Shown: positions 26,533-36,349 of the stretch, piece after piece
Numbering within the stretch: position 1 is the first letter of the stretch
Layout: every line of letters begins with the position of its first letter
Made by a program: the position numbers and the translations under genes
The notes under the pieces: generated by a model
Seen by the model: the letters and a program-made list of their open reading frames with translations, nothing else
What the model was told of the DNA's origin: nothing
Databases searched by the model: none
Source of the DNA: Clostridia bacterium
GTDB lineage: Bacteria; Bacillota; Clostridia; Christensenellales; Aristaeellaceae
DNA length: 64,000 nucleotides
Assembly (NCBI GenBank): GCA_017448975.1
Contig: JAFSKN010000007.1
Span: forward strand, 1 to 64,000
Direction of reading: 5' to 3'

Positions 26533-27681
26533 CTATTTCGTGTATTTGCAAACGCCCCGCACAATGGTCCTGAGCACATTGCAGTCTTCATCCATCAAGA
26601 TAATGTCCGCGTCCTTGCCGGGGGCGAGGGAACCCTTCCGATCTTCCAGGTGAGCCGATTCGGCGGCGTTCAGGGACGCGGCGCGCACGGCCGCGTACAG
26701 GGGAATATACCCGTAATCCCGCAGGTTGCGCACGCCCTGATTGAGCTTTAATACGCTGCCCGCGATGGTGCCGTCCTTTAACCGGCATTCGATGCCCTTG
26801 AGCACGAACACCTGCCCGCCGTTTTCGTATTCCCCGTCCGGCATGCCGGCGGAGCGCAGGGCGTCGGTGATCAGTACCAGCTTATTGCCCTTGAGCCGCG
26901 CCATCATGGGGAAAATGCCCTTGTTCACGTGGAAGGTATCGGGGATCAGTTCGGTGTAAATATCGGTGTTCAGCGCCGCGCCGACCACGCCGGGGTCCCG
27001 GTGCATGAGGGGCGTCATGGCGTTGAAGGTGTGGGTGCTGCGCATCACGCCCGCGTGGATGGCGTCCATGGCCTGGTCAAAGTTGGCGCTGGTGTGGCCG
27101 ATGGACAGGGCGATATTCGTTTCCTGCCGCAGGCGGCGGGTAAATTCCAGGCCGCCGGGCATTTCCGGGGCGAAGGTGATCACCTTGATCACGTCCCGGA
27201 AGGGCAGCACCTTGTCCGCGTCCGGCCTGAGGATATAGGCTTCGTTCTGGGCGCCCTTCTTGCCGGGATTGATGAAGGGGCCTTCCATGTGCATGCCCGC
27301 GATCTGCGCCCCGTTAAAATCGGGGGACAGGCTTTCTTCCATCAGCCCCCGGATGTGGCGGCACACGCTTTCCAGCGTTTCCCAGGCAACGGTGAGCGTG
27401 GTGGGCAGGAAGGAGGTAACGCCGTTGGCCAGCAGGCCGTGGGCCATTTTGCGGATGTCGTCAGGATCGTTGTCGGATACGTCCACGCCGTTGTAGCCGT
27501 GAATGTGCACGTCTACCAGGCCCGGGGCCACGTAAGCGCCCTGGGCGTCGATGATTTCATCCGCCTGGGCCTTTGCGGCGTCCGGGTCGATGAGGCCGAT
27601 GATCCGTTGATCGTATAAGAGGGCTTTCCCCTTCACTTCGCTGTCGGGCAGCAGCACCCGGCCATTGACAATGGCTTTCAT
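26533..27681 (-). CDS. nagA: N-acetylglucosamine-6-phosphate deacetylase
   Basis: 382 residues of the amidohydrolase superfamily. GLVDVHIHGYNG carries the first metal-site histidines, MHMEGPFINPGKKGAQ the metal Glu, SIGHTSANF and THTFNAMTPLMHRDPG the further histidines, and LITDALRSAGMPDG the catalytic Asp; the tail SLAPGKDADIILMD is typical. It converts GlcNAc-6-P to GlcN-6-P in the cytosol. It precedes the ROK-like kinase on the same strand, fitting an amino-sugar pathway, and may serve the GH123-like and importer genes further along. Confidence 0.95.
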   Translation of the reverse strand: MKAIVNGRVLLPDSEVKGKALLYDQRIIGLIDPDAAKAQADEIIDAQGAYVAPGLVDVHIHGYNGVDVSDNDPDDIRKMAHGLLANGVTSFLPTTLTVAWETLESVCRHIRGLMEESLSPDFNGAQIAGMHMEGPFINPGKKGAQNEAYILRPDADKVLPFRDVIKVITFAPEMPGGLEFTRRLRQETNIALSIGHTSANFDQAMDAIHAGVMRSTHTFNAMTPLMHRDPGVVGAALNTDIYTELIPDTFHVNKGIFPMMARLKGNKLVLITDALRSAGMPDGEYENGGQVFVLKGIECRLKDGTIAGSVLKLNQGVRNLRDYGYIPLYAAVRAASLNAAESAHLEDRKGSLAPGKDADIILMDEDCNVLRTIVRGVCKYTK

Positions 27682-27790
27682 GGGAAGTCACGCTCCTTTT
27701 TCATGCGGTGGTCATGCTGTTGTTTCTGGTATTATTATATATGATTCGGACAGGATTTACAATAGAAAAACATCAAAAAAGAGCAAAGAT

Positions 27791-27826
27791 GAAAAAAAGA
27801 AAACAGCCACCGGCGGGGCCGGTGAC
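27791..27826 (-). terminator. terminator of the xylan operon
   Basis: On the minus strand CACCGGC pairs with GCCGGTG around a 3-nt loop and is followed by TGTTTTCTTTTTTTC, just after the GH43 stop. Confidence 0.75.
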
Positions 27827-27843
27827 TGGGGAGACGCGCTGTT

Positions 27844-29322
27844 TTACGGCGCGGTGACGCGCCAGGTGAAAGCGCTGAACCGGGCTTCGCCGCCCGCCGT
27901 TTCCGCGTTGTAGTGGAACAGCCCGGCGCGGACGCCCGCGAAGTGCTTGAGGTCGAAGGATACTTTCTGCGGCGCGCCCAAGGGCAGCCACGCGCCGTTT
28001 TCCAGATAGAAGAAGGAAACGGTATCCTTCATATCGGTGAAATCGAACAGGGCTTTCAGGGTGACGCTTTCCGAAGCGGGAACCTCTGCCGCCACGGTTT
28101 CGCCGGACTGGCCGTTTGCCGGTTTTGTCAGCAGGGACAGCGCAAAGCCGTTTTCCGTGCGGCGCAGGGCGGCGGCGCTCCATGCGTATTGCAGGGCGCA
28201 CAGGCCCGCCCGGCCCCCGACTGCCAGCCGGGAGCCGTCCAATTGCACCGTGACCTCCGTAACGGGGTAAGTACAGCGCACGGTGAGGGTATTCCGGGCG
28301 TCGGTCAGTTCCCGGTCGATCCTTCCGGCGGCGAGGGCCAGCGCGCCGTTTCCGGCCTGCCACAGGCTGCCGTCCGGCACGTGATTCCATTCCCACATGG
28401 CTTTCAGGGCGGGGCGATCAAAGGAATCGTCCTCCGCCAAAGGCGCATAGGCATACCCGGGGCGCGTGGTAAGATTGACTGCCTCCAGGGGTGCTTTGCC
28501 GCCGTCCCCGATCACCGGCATGCCCTTTTCCCAGGCCAGGGGAATCAGCACGGGGGTGCGCCCCACCGCGCCGCGATCCTGGAACAGTATCGCATACCAA
28601 CGCCCGTCCGGCGTATCCACGATGCCGCCCTGGGCCACACCCTGGCCGCGATAGCCCTGATCGTCGTTAAATACGATGCCGCCGGTGAATTCGCCCGTCA
28701 GGCTGTCGGATGAGAAACAGCTTTCCACCCGCCGCCAGCGGTCCGGCAGGGAATGAATGGTAAACAGACAGTATCTGCCGTTGATTTTGTAGAAGTGGGA
28801 ACCCTCGTAGCCCAGCGTTTTGGTTTCGCCCATTTTAACCAGCACCCGGTCCAGGCCGCCGGGCCGGGGGCCGGTGAGCGTTTCGTTCAGCTCCGTCAGG
28901 TGAATGGTGCTGTTGCCGTAGATGATGTAGGCTTTGCCGCCGTCATCGAAGAACAGGGACGGATCGTGGTACAGGCCGGGGATCACGCTGAGCGTCCAGG
29001 GGCCGTTTTCTATGTCCGCCGTTTGGTAAACGCGGGTTTCGCCCTTGTCCACCACCGCGAAGCACACGTAAAACATGCCGTCATGCCAGCGCAGGGAGGG
29101 GGCCCACATGCCCTTGCCGTAGCAATTCTGGCCGTTCGTCAGCGTGCGGGCGGCGGTTTCATCCAGGGCGTCGTACAGGTGGCCGCACCATTCCCAATGG
29201 ATCAGATCATAGCTTCGCAGGATGGCGCAGCCGGGGGAAAAGTGCATGGTGGTGCTGACCAGGTAATAGGCATCGTCCACCCGGATCACGTCGGGGTCGG
29301 GGAAATCGCTGCCGGTGAGCAG
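27844..29322 (-). CDS. GH43 glycosidase with no standard start codon
   Basis: A GH43 five-bladed-propeller enzyme followed by a C-terminal beta-sandwich (about residues 320-492), the layout of bacterial beta-xylosidase/arabinofuranosidases. Visible catalytic parts are FPDPDV (general base Asp), HDPSLFF (second Asp) and LGYEGSHFYK (general acid Glu). The first usual start, GTG 29289, lies downstream of the catalytic FPDPDV codons, so it cannot be the true start of an active enzyme. The frame is open upstream through the stop of the xylanase gene with no ATG, GTG or TTG. CTG 29322 has AAGGGA 6 nt before it and is used here provisionally (492 residues). A frameshift joining it to the xylanase, or inactivation, are the alternatives. 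Confidence 0.7.
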   Translation of the reverse strand: MLTGSDFPDPDVIRVDDAYYLVSTTMHFSPGCAILRSYDLIHWEWCGHLYDALDETAARTLTNGQNCYGKGMWAPSLRWHDGMFYVCFAVVDKGETRVYQTADIENGPWTLSVIPGLYHDPSLFFDDGGKAYIIYGNSTIHLTELNETLTGPRPGGLDRVLVKMGETKTLGYEGSHFYKINGRYCLFTIHSLPDRWRRVESCFSSDSLTGEFTGGIVFNDDQGYRGQGVAQGGIVDTPDGRWYAILFQDRGAVGRTPVLIPLAWEKGMPVIGDGGKAPLEAVNLTTRPGYAYAPLAEDDSFDRPALKAMWEWNHVPDGSLWQAGNGALALAAGRIDRELTDARNTLTVRCTYPVTEVTVQLDGSRLAVGGRAGLCALQYAWSAAALRRTENGFALSLLTKPANGQSGETVAAEVPASESVTLKALFDFTDMKDTVSFFYLENGAWLPLGAPQKVSFDLKHFAGVRAGLFHYNAETAGGEARFSAFTWRVTAP

Positions 29323-29332
29323 GCTTAATCCC

Positions 29333-32005
29333 TTACTGACCCTGGAGGGGGGAAAAGAACTGCCAGGAAAGCAGCTTCACGCCGGGCTGGGAGAAGCGGA
29401 AGTACAGGTCATGGACGCCCGCGACGGTTTCCGGCAGCATGAACAGCTCGCTCCGTTCTTCCCCGGCGGCGGGCAGATCAATTGCCGCGACGGGTTCGCC
29501 GTCTAAGCGATCCAGCAGGATTTCGAGCTTCGCGCTTTCTTCCGCCATCCAGGTGAGCTTGACGCCGCCCGCGCCCTCCTGGCCGAAGTCCGCGCCCGCA
29601 ATGCCGATCCAGCCGCCCGGGGCAGTGCTCCGCACCAGCATATCGCCGGTGCCCGCCGCCTTGTCGGCATCGTTTGCCAGAAGAATTTCCGCGCCTGCCA
29701 GAGAAGCCAGGGTGGCGGCGGGAACAGACTGATAAGGATCGAAGGGCTTGATTTGTTCCACGCCCGCGTAGGTGCCCTTGGACAGGGCGGGCAGGCCCTG
29801 TTCGTTCAGGCTCAGCACGTCGATGAAGGTGCTGCGGTAGCCCGCGCCCCAGCCCATGGCCTTGTCCACGGTGGCGGCGTGGTAGGTGATATAGGTCTGG
29901 CCCTTGAATTCAAACATGCAGTGGTGGTTGTTGCCGCCCACGCCGAAATACACGCTGGGATTTTGCAGCACCCGCCCGCCGTACACGAAGGGGCCCATGG
30001 GGGAAGAAGAGGTCAGATACACGATTTCGCCGCTTTGGAAGCCCTGGGCGCTGCCGGAAGCGGGCACGTTGAAGTTGGAGCAATAGGAATACACATAGGT
30101 GTTCCCGAATTTATTGATGCCGGAATCTTCGAACAGCCACGGGGGATTGATGACCACCGGGTCCCCGTCTAAGCTGATCATATCGGCGCCTAACTTCGCT
30201 ACCCGGGCGGTGCCGGGGTTTTCGGCCTTGCCGTTGGGCACGCCGCCGCCGAAATACAGGTAGGCGCTTCCGTCGCCGTCCACCAGCACAGCGGGGTCAA
30301 ACAGCCAGGTGACCGCCGCGCAGGTGGGGGTGGCGCGGCTCACCAGGGCTTTGCCCAGGGGGTCGGTGAAAGGGCCGGTGGGGCTGTCCGCCACCAGCAC
30401 GCCGATGCCGCCGCCGCTGTTGGCGAAGTACAGGAAAAACTTATCCTGGCCGTCGATATTTTTCCAGGCGGCGCAGGGGGCCCAGGAATTGGCGGCCCAT
30501 TTCGCCGCGCCGTTTTTCCCCGCGGCGGCTACCGAGCCGTGATCCTGCCAGTTCACCAGATCCTCGGAGGACAGCACCCGCAGGGTGGTGATGTTGCTGT
30601 AATCGTTGGTGCGGGGTACGCCGTCAATGCCCATCACGGGCTCGTCCCCGGTCAGATAAAGATAGACCCGGTCCCCGTAGACCATGGCCCAGGGATCGGC
30701 GCCGAAGCGCTGCACCATGACGGGGTTATGCTGGTTCAGGGTTTTGTATACGTTCACGGTGGTTTCCTCCTGCTCGTTCAGTTTGTCCAGGCCTAACTTT
30801 TCCACGGCTTCCTGGAGCTTGGCTTGATTGGATGTCATGGGGATGGAAGCATCCTGCAGCGCGCCGAAGAAGGCGGGCTTGCAGCGGTAATCCTTATCGA
30901 ACAGCAGAGGATATTTCTTTTCCGCCGGGCTGTTCAGCCAGGATTGATCGTCCTTCAGGCCCCACACAGTCACGTTGCCGATATCGTACCCGCCCTTGGT
31001 TTTCAGCATTTCCAGCCGGGCAAGCAGGGTGCGGTAGCGGTACGCCAGCTTCATCTGGCCCAGGGGCGTATTGTCGGCGGTGCCGATGTCCAGCTCCGTC
31101 ACGTGGATGGTGATGCCTAAGCGGGCGTACTGGGTCAGGGCGTTTTCATATTCCGATACGGTGGGGGAATCCAGCTCCAAATGGCTCTGCATGCCCAGGC
31201 CGTCCAGCACGCCCTTGTCGTGCAGGGTTTTCAGCAGCGTGCGCAGGGGGCCGATTTTCAGGAAAGCGGTGCACCCATAATCGTTGTAGAACAGCTTCTG
31301 ATCCGGCTGGGCGTACATCCTGGCGAAGGTGAACGCCCATTCGATGTAGTCCTCGCCGATGACCTCATACCACAGGTTCCCTTCCGTGCGGATGCCGTTG
31401 GGGTGGCCCATGGCGGGATCAATGGCCTCGTTCACCACGTCCCAGGCGTACACCACGCCGGGATAATGGCTGTTTACATACTCCATTTCATCCCGGATAT
31501 AGTTTTCCATGCGCTGGAGCATGGTGCCCCGGTCCACCAGCGGGGCGCTGGGCAGATTGGACCAGTTTTCGGCAAAGAACCACCGGGGCGTTTGATTGTG
31601 CCACACCAGGGTGTGAGCGCGCACCTTCATGCCGTGCTCCTGGGCAAAGGCCAGCACGGGCCCCGCCTTGGAGAGATTCAGCTTCGCCCGTGTATTGTCC
31701 CCGGCGCGGATAGAAGCGGACCGGTCCAGCACGGCGTCGGCCTTCATCTGGTTTTCGCAGGTAAGGGAATTAAAATTCGCCGCGATCAGCGCCGCCGCCC
31801 GTTCGTCCTTGAGCACCTCGGGGGACGTGGCCACCCCGATGGTGAAAAGCCTTTCATAGCGGCTGGCAAGGCTGGGCGCTTCCCCGCCCGCCAAATACGC
31901 TTCGTACGCGGTCACGTTTTCTTCTCCCATGGCGATATTCGCGCCGCCCAGCAGCAAGGTCAGGGCCAGCAGCAGCGCCCATTGATTTCGATGCTTTCCC
32001 CCCAT
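29333..32005 (-). CDS. secreted GH10 xylanase - GH43 - CBM6-like enzyme
   Basis: 890 residues. A signal peptide (WALLLALTLLLGGANIAMG) is followed by a GH10 domain (about 45-395) with WDVVNEA (acid/base Glu near 193) and HVTELDIG (nucleophile Glu near 304). A GH43 domain (about 420-745) has GADPWAMV, LFDPAVLVDGDG and FEDSGINKFG as base, modulator and acid motifs. The C-terminal ~120 residues resemble a CBM6-type carbohydrate-binding beta-sandwich. It would cleave the xylan backbone and remove arabinose or xylose side units outside the cell. AGGAGG precedes ATG 32005. The next gene in the operon starts within about 20 nt of its stop. Confidence 0.88.
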   Translation of the reverse strand: MGGKHRNQWALLLALTLLLGGANIAMGEENVTAYEAYLAGGEAPSLASRYERLFTIGVATSPEVLKDERAAALIAANFNSLTCENQMKADAVLDRSASIRAGDNTRAKLNLSKAGPVLAFAQEHGMKVRAHTLVWHNQTPRWFFAENWSNLPSAPLVDRGTMLQRMENYIRDEMEYVNSHYPGVVYAWDVVNEAIDPAMGHPNGIRTEGNLWYEVIGEDYIEWAFTFARMYAQPDQKLFYNDYGCTAFLKIGPLRTLLKTLHDKGVLDGLGMQSHLELDSPTVSEYENALTQYARLGITIHVTELDIGTADNTPLGQMKLAYRYRTLLARLEMLKTKGGYDIGNVTVWGLKDDQSWLNSPAEKKYPLLFDKDYRCKPAFFGALQDASIPMTSNQAKLQEAVEKLGLDKLNEQEETTVNVYKTLNQHNPVMVQRFGADPWAMVYGDRVYLYLTGDEPVMGIDGVPRTNDYSNITTLRVLSSEDLVNWQDHGSVAAAGKNGAAKWAANSWAPCAAWKNIDGQDKFFLYFANSGGGIGVLVADSPTGPFTDPLGKALVSRATPTCAAVTWLFDPAVLVDGDGSAYLYFGGGVPNGKAENPGTARVAKLGADMISLDGDPVVINPPWLFEDSGINKFGNTYVYSYCSNFNVPASGSAQGFQSGEIVYLTSSSPMGPFVYGGRVLQNPSVYFGVGGNNHHCMFEFKGQTYITYHAATVDKAMGWGAGYRSTFIDVLSLNEQGLPALSKGTYAGVEQIKPFDPYQSVPAATLASLAGAEILLANDADKAAGTGDMLVRSTAPGGWIGIAGADFGQEGAGGVKLTWMAEESAKLEILLDRLDGEPVAAIDLPAAGEERSELFMLPETVAGVHDLYFRFSQPGVKLLSWQFFSPLQGQ

Positions 32006-32018
32006 CGCCCGGCACCTC

Positions 32019-33131
<1,113 letters not shown>

Positions 33132-33193
33132 TTAATGATACGCCGTTTGCCGCCTTTTTTCCTTCCAATGAGAGGAAATACCGCATTTTTTTG

Positions 33194-33222
33194 TAGACAC
33201 AGCAGGGATTTATTGCTATAAT
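33194..33222 (+). promoter_or_regulatory. promoter of the GGDEF/EAL gene
   Basis: TAGACA (33194-33199), 17-nt spacer, TATAAT (33217-33222), about 50 nt before the start codon. Confidence 0.65.
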
Positions 33223-33273
33223 GAGTAAAATATCCGGATGGTTTTTGACCAGAAAGCAAGAGGAGAGCAAAGC

Positions 33274-36200
33274 ATGGAGCGTTACAGGTTCGATCCAAAG
33301 GTTTTCGCCGATATGGAGGCGTCGCCCGTCCCTTTTGCCGTTTATCAGTTTGTCGATAAACGGGTGGCTGCCCTTGTGCTTTCCGAAGGCTTTTGCCGCA
33401 TGTTCGGCTTTACGGACAGGGCAAAGGCCTACGATATGATGAATAACGATATGTACTGCCTGACCCACCCGGACGACGCGGCCCGTATTGCCGACGCTGC
33501 CGTGCGCTTTGCCACGGAGGGCGGGGAGTTCAACGAAATTTACCGCAACAAAACTGTGAAGGACGATGAACACTATATCGTCGTTCACGTCCAGGGCGAG
33601 CATGTATATACTGAAACGGGCGAACGGCTGGCGTATGTGTGGTACACCAACGAGGGCCTGTTCTGTCCTGACGGCGCACAGGGAAACGATCTGAACCGCT
33701 CCTTTAACCGCATGATGCGGGAAGGCAGCATGGTGCGCAAGAATCATTACGATCCCCTCACCGGAATGCCCAACATGACCTACTTTTTTGAATTGGCGGA
33801 AGCGGGCCTGCAAACCATGCTGAAACAGGGAAAGCGGGCCGCCGTGCTGTTTTTGGATATGTGCGGCATGAAAGCCTTTAACAGCAAATACGGCTTTTCC
33901 GCCGGGGATCAGCTGATTATGAGCTTCGGGCATATGCTGGCCGCGCACTTCAGCAGCGAAAGCTGCGCCCGGTTCGGCCAGGATCATTTTGCCGTGTTTA
34001 CCGAAGCTGAGGGCATCGAGGACAGGCTTTGCGGGCTGTTTGAACAGTGCCAGAACCTCAACGGCGGAAACAACCTGCCGGTGCGCGCCGGTATCTTCCT
34101 GACGGAGGAAGAAATCGAGGTGGGCAAGGCCTGCGACCGGGCAAAGATCGCCTGTGACCTGAATCGGAACGCCATGGTTTCCTGCTACACCTATTTTGAC
34201 AGCCAAATGCTGGCGGCAGCGGAAAGACGGCAGTACATCACCGGCAATCTGAACAAAGCGCTTCAGGAGGGCTGGATCAGGGTGTATTACCAGCCTATCA
34301 TCCGCGCCGCTAACGGTCAGGTATGCGATGAGGAAGCGCTGTCCCGCTGGATCGATCCGGAGAAAGGGTTCCTGTCTCCCGCCGAATTCATTCCCGTGCT
34401 GGAGGAAGCCAAGCTGATTTATAAGCTGGATCTGTATGTGCTGGACGAGATCCTGAAAAAGATGAAGCGGCAGGAGGCGCTGGGCATGTATGTGGTGCCC
34501 ACGTCCCTGAACCTGTCCCGGGCGGATTTTGAAAGCTGTGATATCGCGGAGGAAATTCGCCGCCGGGTGGACGAAGCGGGCGTCAGCCGGTCCCAGCTGA
34601 CCATCGAAATCACCGAAAGCGTCGTGGGCAGCGATTTTGAGTTTATCAAAAAGCAGATCGCCCGCTTCCAGGAACTGGGCTTCCGGGTATGGATGGACGA
34701 TTTCGGCAGCGGCTATTCCTCCCTGGATATGCTGCAAAACATCCATTTCGACCTGATCAAATTCGATATGCGCTTCATGCAGCAATTCGGCAGCGGCGAC
34801 GAGAACCGCGTCATCCTGACCGAGCTGGTGAAGATGTGCATGGGCCTCGGCGTGGAAACCATCTGCGAGGGCGTGGAAAAGAAGGAGCAGGTGGAATTTC
34901 TCCGGGAAATCGGCTGCACCAAGCTGCAAGGGTATTACTACTGCAAGCCCATCCCGCCGGAGGAAATCTTTGCCCGGATCGAAAATAAGACGATTCAGAT
35001 CGGCTTTGAAAATCCCCGGGAGGCGGAATACTACGCCACCATCGGCCGCGTCAATCTGTACGATATGGCCGTGCTATCCGAGAGCGGGGACGAGAACCTT
35101 GGCCGATATTTCGATACCATTCCCATCGCCATTATGGAGGTGCAGGGAACGGTATCCAAATATGTGCGGTGCAATAAATCCTACCGGGAATTTATGGAGC
35201 GCGCCTTCGGCATGATCCAAATGGGCGCGCCACAGGATTTCGCCGATATGCCGGAAATGCCGGGGTACGCCTTCATGAGCGCCGTGATCCGCTGCAGCCG
35301 GGAGGGCAACCGCATCATCGTGGACGAGAAAATCGGGGAAAACACCACGGTGCATTCCTTCATCCGCCGCGTGGCCGTGAACCCCGTCACCGGTACCGCG
35401 GCCATCGCCGTGGCCGTGCTGGCGATCATGGAGGAGAATCAAAACGCGGGCGCGTCCTACGCCAATATTGCCCGGGCCCTGTCCTCGGACTATGTGTACC
35501 TGTATTACGTGAACCTGGAAACAGAAGAATTTACCGAATATACCTCCGACGCCAGGAAGGAAGACCTGGCGGTGGAACGGCACGGCGACCGTTTCTTTGA
35601 GAACAGCCGCCGGGACGCCCTGACGGTGCTGTACAGGGAAGACCAGGAATACTTCATCAGCAGCTTCACCAAGGAGAAGGTACTCCAGGCGCTGGACACT
35701 CAGGGCACCTTTACCATCACTTACCGTCTGTTCATCGGCGGCAAGCCCACCTATGTGAGCATGAAAGCCGTGCGCATGCAGCAGGACAGCAAGCACATCA
35801 TCATCGGCGTCAGCAATGTGGACGTACAGATGCGGGAAAAGGAAACCATGGAGCGCATTGAAGCCGAGCGGATCACCTTCTCCCGGGTCACGGCCCTTTC
35901 CGGCGGCTATATCTGCATTTATTCCGTGAACCCGGAAACGGACCGCTATTTGGAATACAGCGCCACCCGGGATTACGAGGGCCTGGGTCTTGCCAAGGAG
36001 GGCGAAAACTTCTTTGAACAGGCCCGGAAGGAAAGCGGGCGCACCATTTTCCCGGAGGATCAGGAGAAGTTCAACAGCCAGTTCACCAAGGAAAACGTGA
36101 TGCGGGAAATCCAGCGCTACGGGCTGTATGTGCTCCGCTATCGCCTGATGATCGACGGCAAGCCCCAGTATGTGAATGTCAAGGCCGCCCTGGTGGAGGA

Positions 36201-36282
36201 GCGGGACGGAAAACAGCTCATCATCGGCGTGAACAACATCGACGCCCACGTGCGGATGGAAATGAGTCAGGCGGGCAAATGA
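33274..36282 (+). CDS. GGDEF/EAL cyclic-di-GMP protein with tandem PAS-like repeats
   Basis: 1002 residues, apparently cytosolic. A PAS-like region (about 15-120) is followed by a GGDEF-type domain (159-310) whose signature is degenerate (RFGQDHFAVF instead of GGDEF), so it is unlikely to make c-di-GMP. The EAL domain (335-572) keeps DEEALSRW, NLSRADF, IEITES, DDFGSGYSSL and EGVEKKEQ, so phosphodiesterase activity is likely. The C-terminal half has another PAS-like stretch and two related ~120-residue units (733-855 and 871-995), each with an aromatic YxVNxET...EY opening, an ED/DQEYF or QEKFNSQFTKE middle and an IIGVxNxDxxxRxE end. AGGAG lies 9 nt before ATG 33274. A bidirectional terminator follows. 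Confidence 0.87.
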   Translation: MERYRFDPKVFADMEASPVPFAVYQFVDKRVAALVLSEGFCRMFGFTDRAKAYDMMNNDMYCLTHPDDAARIADAAVRFATEGGEFNEIYRNKTVKDDEHYIVVHVQGEHVYTETGERLAYVWYTNEGLFCPDGAQGNDLNRSFNRMMREGSMVRKNHYDPLTGMPNMTYFFELAEAGLQTMLKQGKRAAVLFLDMCGMKAFNSKYGFSAGDQLIMSFGHMLAAHFSSESCARFGQDHFAVFTEAEGIEDRLCGLFEQCQNLNGGNNLPVRAGIFLTEEEIEVGKACDRAKIACDLNRNAMVSCYTYFDSQMLAAAERRQYITGNLNKALQEGWIRVYYQPIIRAANGQVCDEEALSRWIDPEKGFLSPAEFIPVLEEAKLIYKLDLYVLDEILKKMKRQEALGMYVVPTSLNLSRADFESCDIAEEIRRRVDEAGVSRSQLTIEITESVVGSDFEFIKKQIARFQELGFRVWMDDFGSGYSSLDMLQNIHFDLIKFDMRFMQQFGSGDENRVILTELVKMCMGLGVETICEGVEKKEQVEFLREIGCTKLQGYYYCKPIPPEEIFARIENKTIQIGFENPREAEYYATIGRVNLYDMAVLSESGDENLGRYFDTIPIAIMEVQGTVSKYVRCNKSYREFMERAFGMIQMGAPQDFADMPEMPGYAFMSAVIRCSREGNRIIVDEKIGENTTVHSFIRRVAVNPVTGTAAIAVAVLAIMEENQNAGASYANIARALSSDYVYLYYVNLETEEFTEYTSDARKEDLAVERHGDRFFENSRRDALTVLYREDQEYFISSFTKEKVLQALDTQGTFTITYRLFIGGKPTYVSMKAVRMQQDSKHIIIGVSNVDVQMREKETMERIEAERITFSRVTALSGGYICIYSVNPETDRYLEYSATRDYEGLGLAKEGENFFEQARKESGRTIFPEDQEKFNSQFTKENVMREIQRYGLYVLRYRLMIDGKPQYVNVKAALVEERDGKQLIIGVNNIDAHVRMEMSQAGK

Positions 36283-36289
36283 TGCCATA

Positions 36290-36334
36290 ACAAAAGAAAC
36301 AGTGCTGCTTTTTCCTGAACAGCACTGTTTTTTT
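36290..36334. terminator. bidirectional terminator
   Basis: ACAGTGCTG (36299-36307) pairs with CAGCACTGT (36320-36328) with T runs on both sides, between convergent GGDEF/EAL and GH13 genes. Confidence 0.8.
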
Positions 36335-36349
36335 CGGCTTTTCAGCCTG

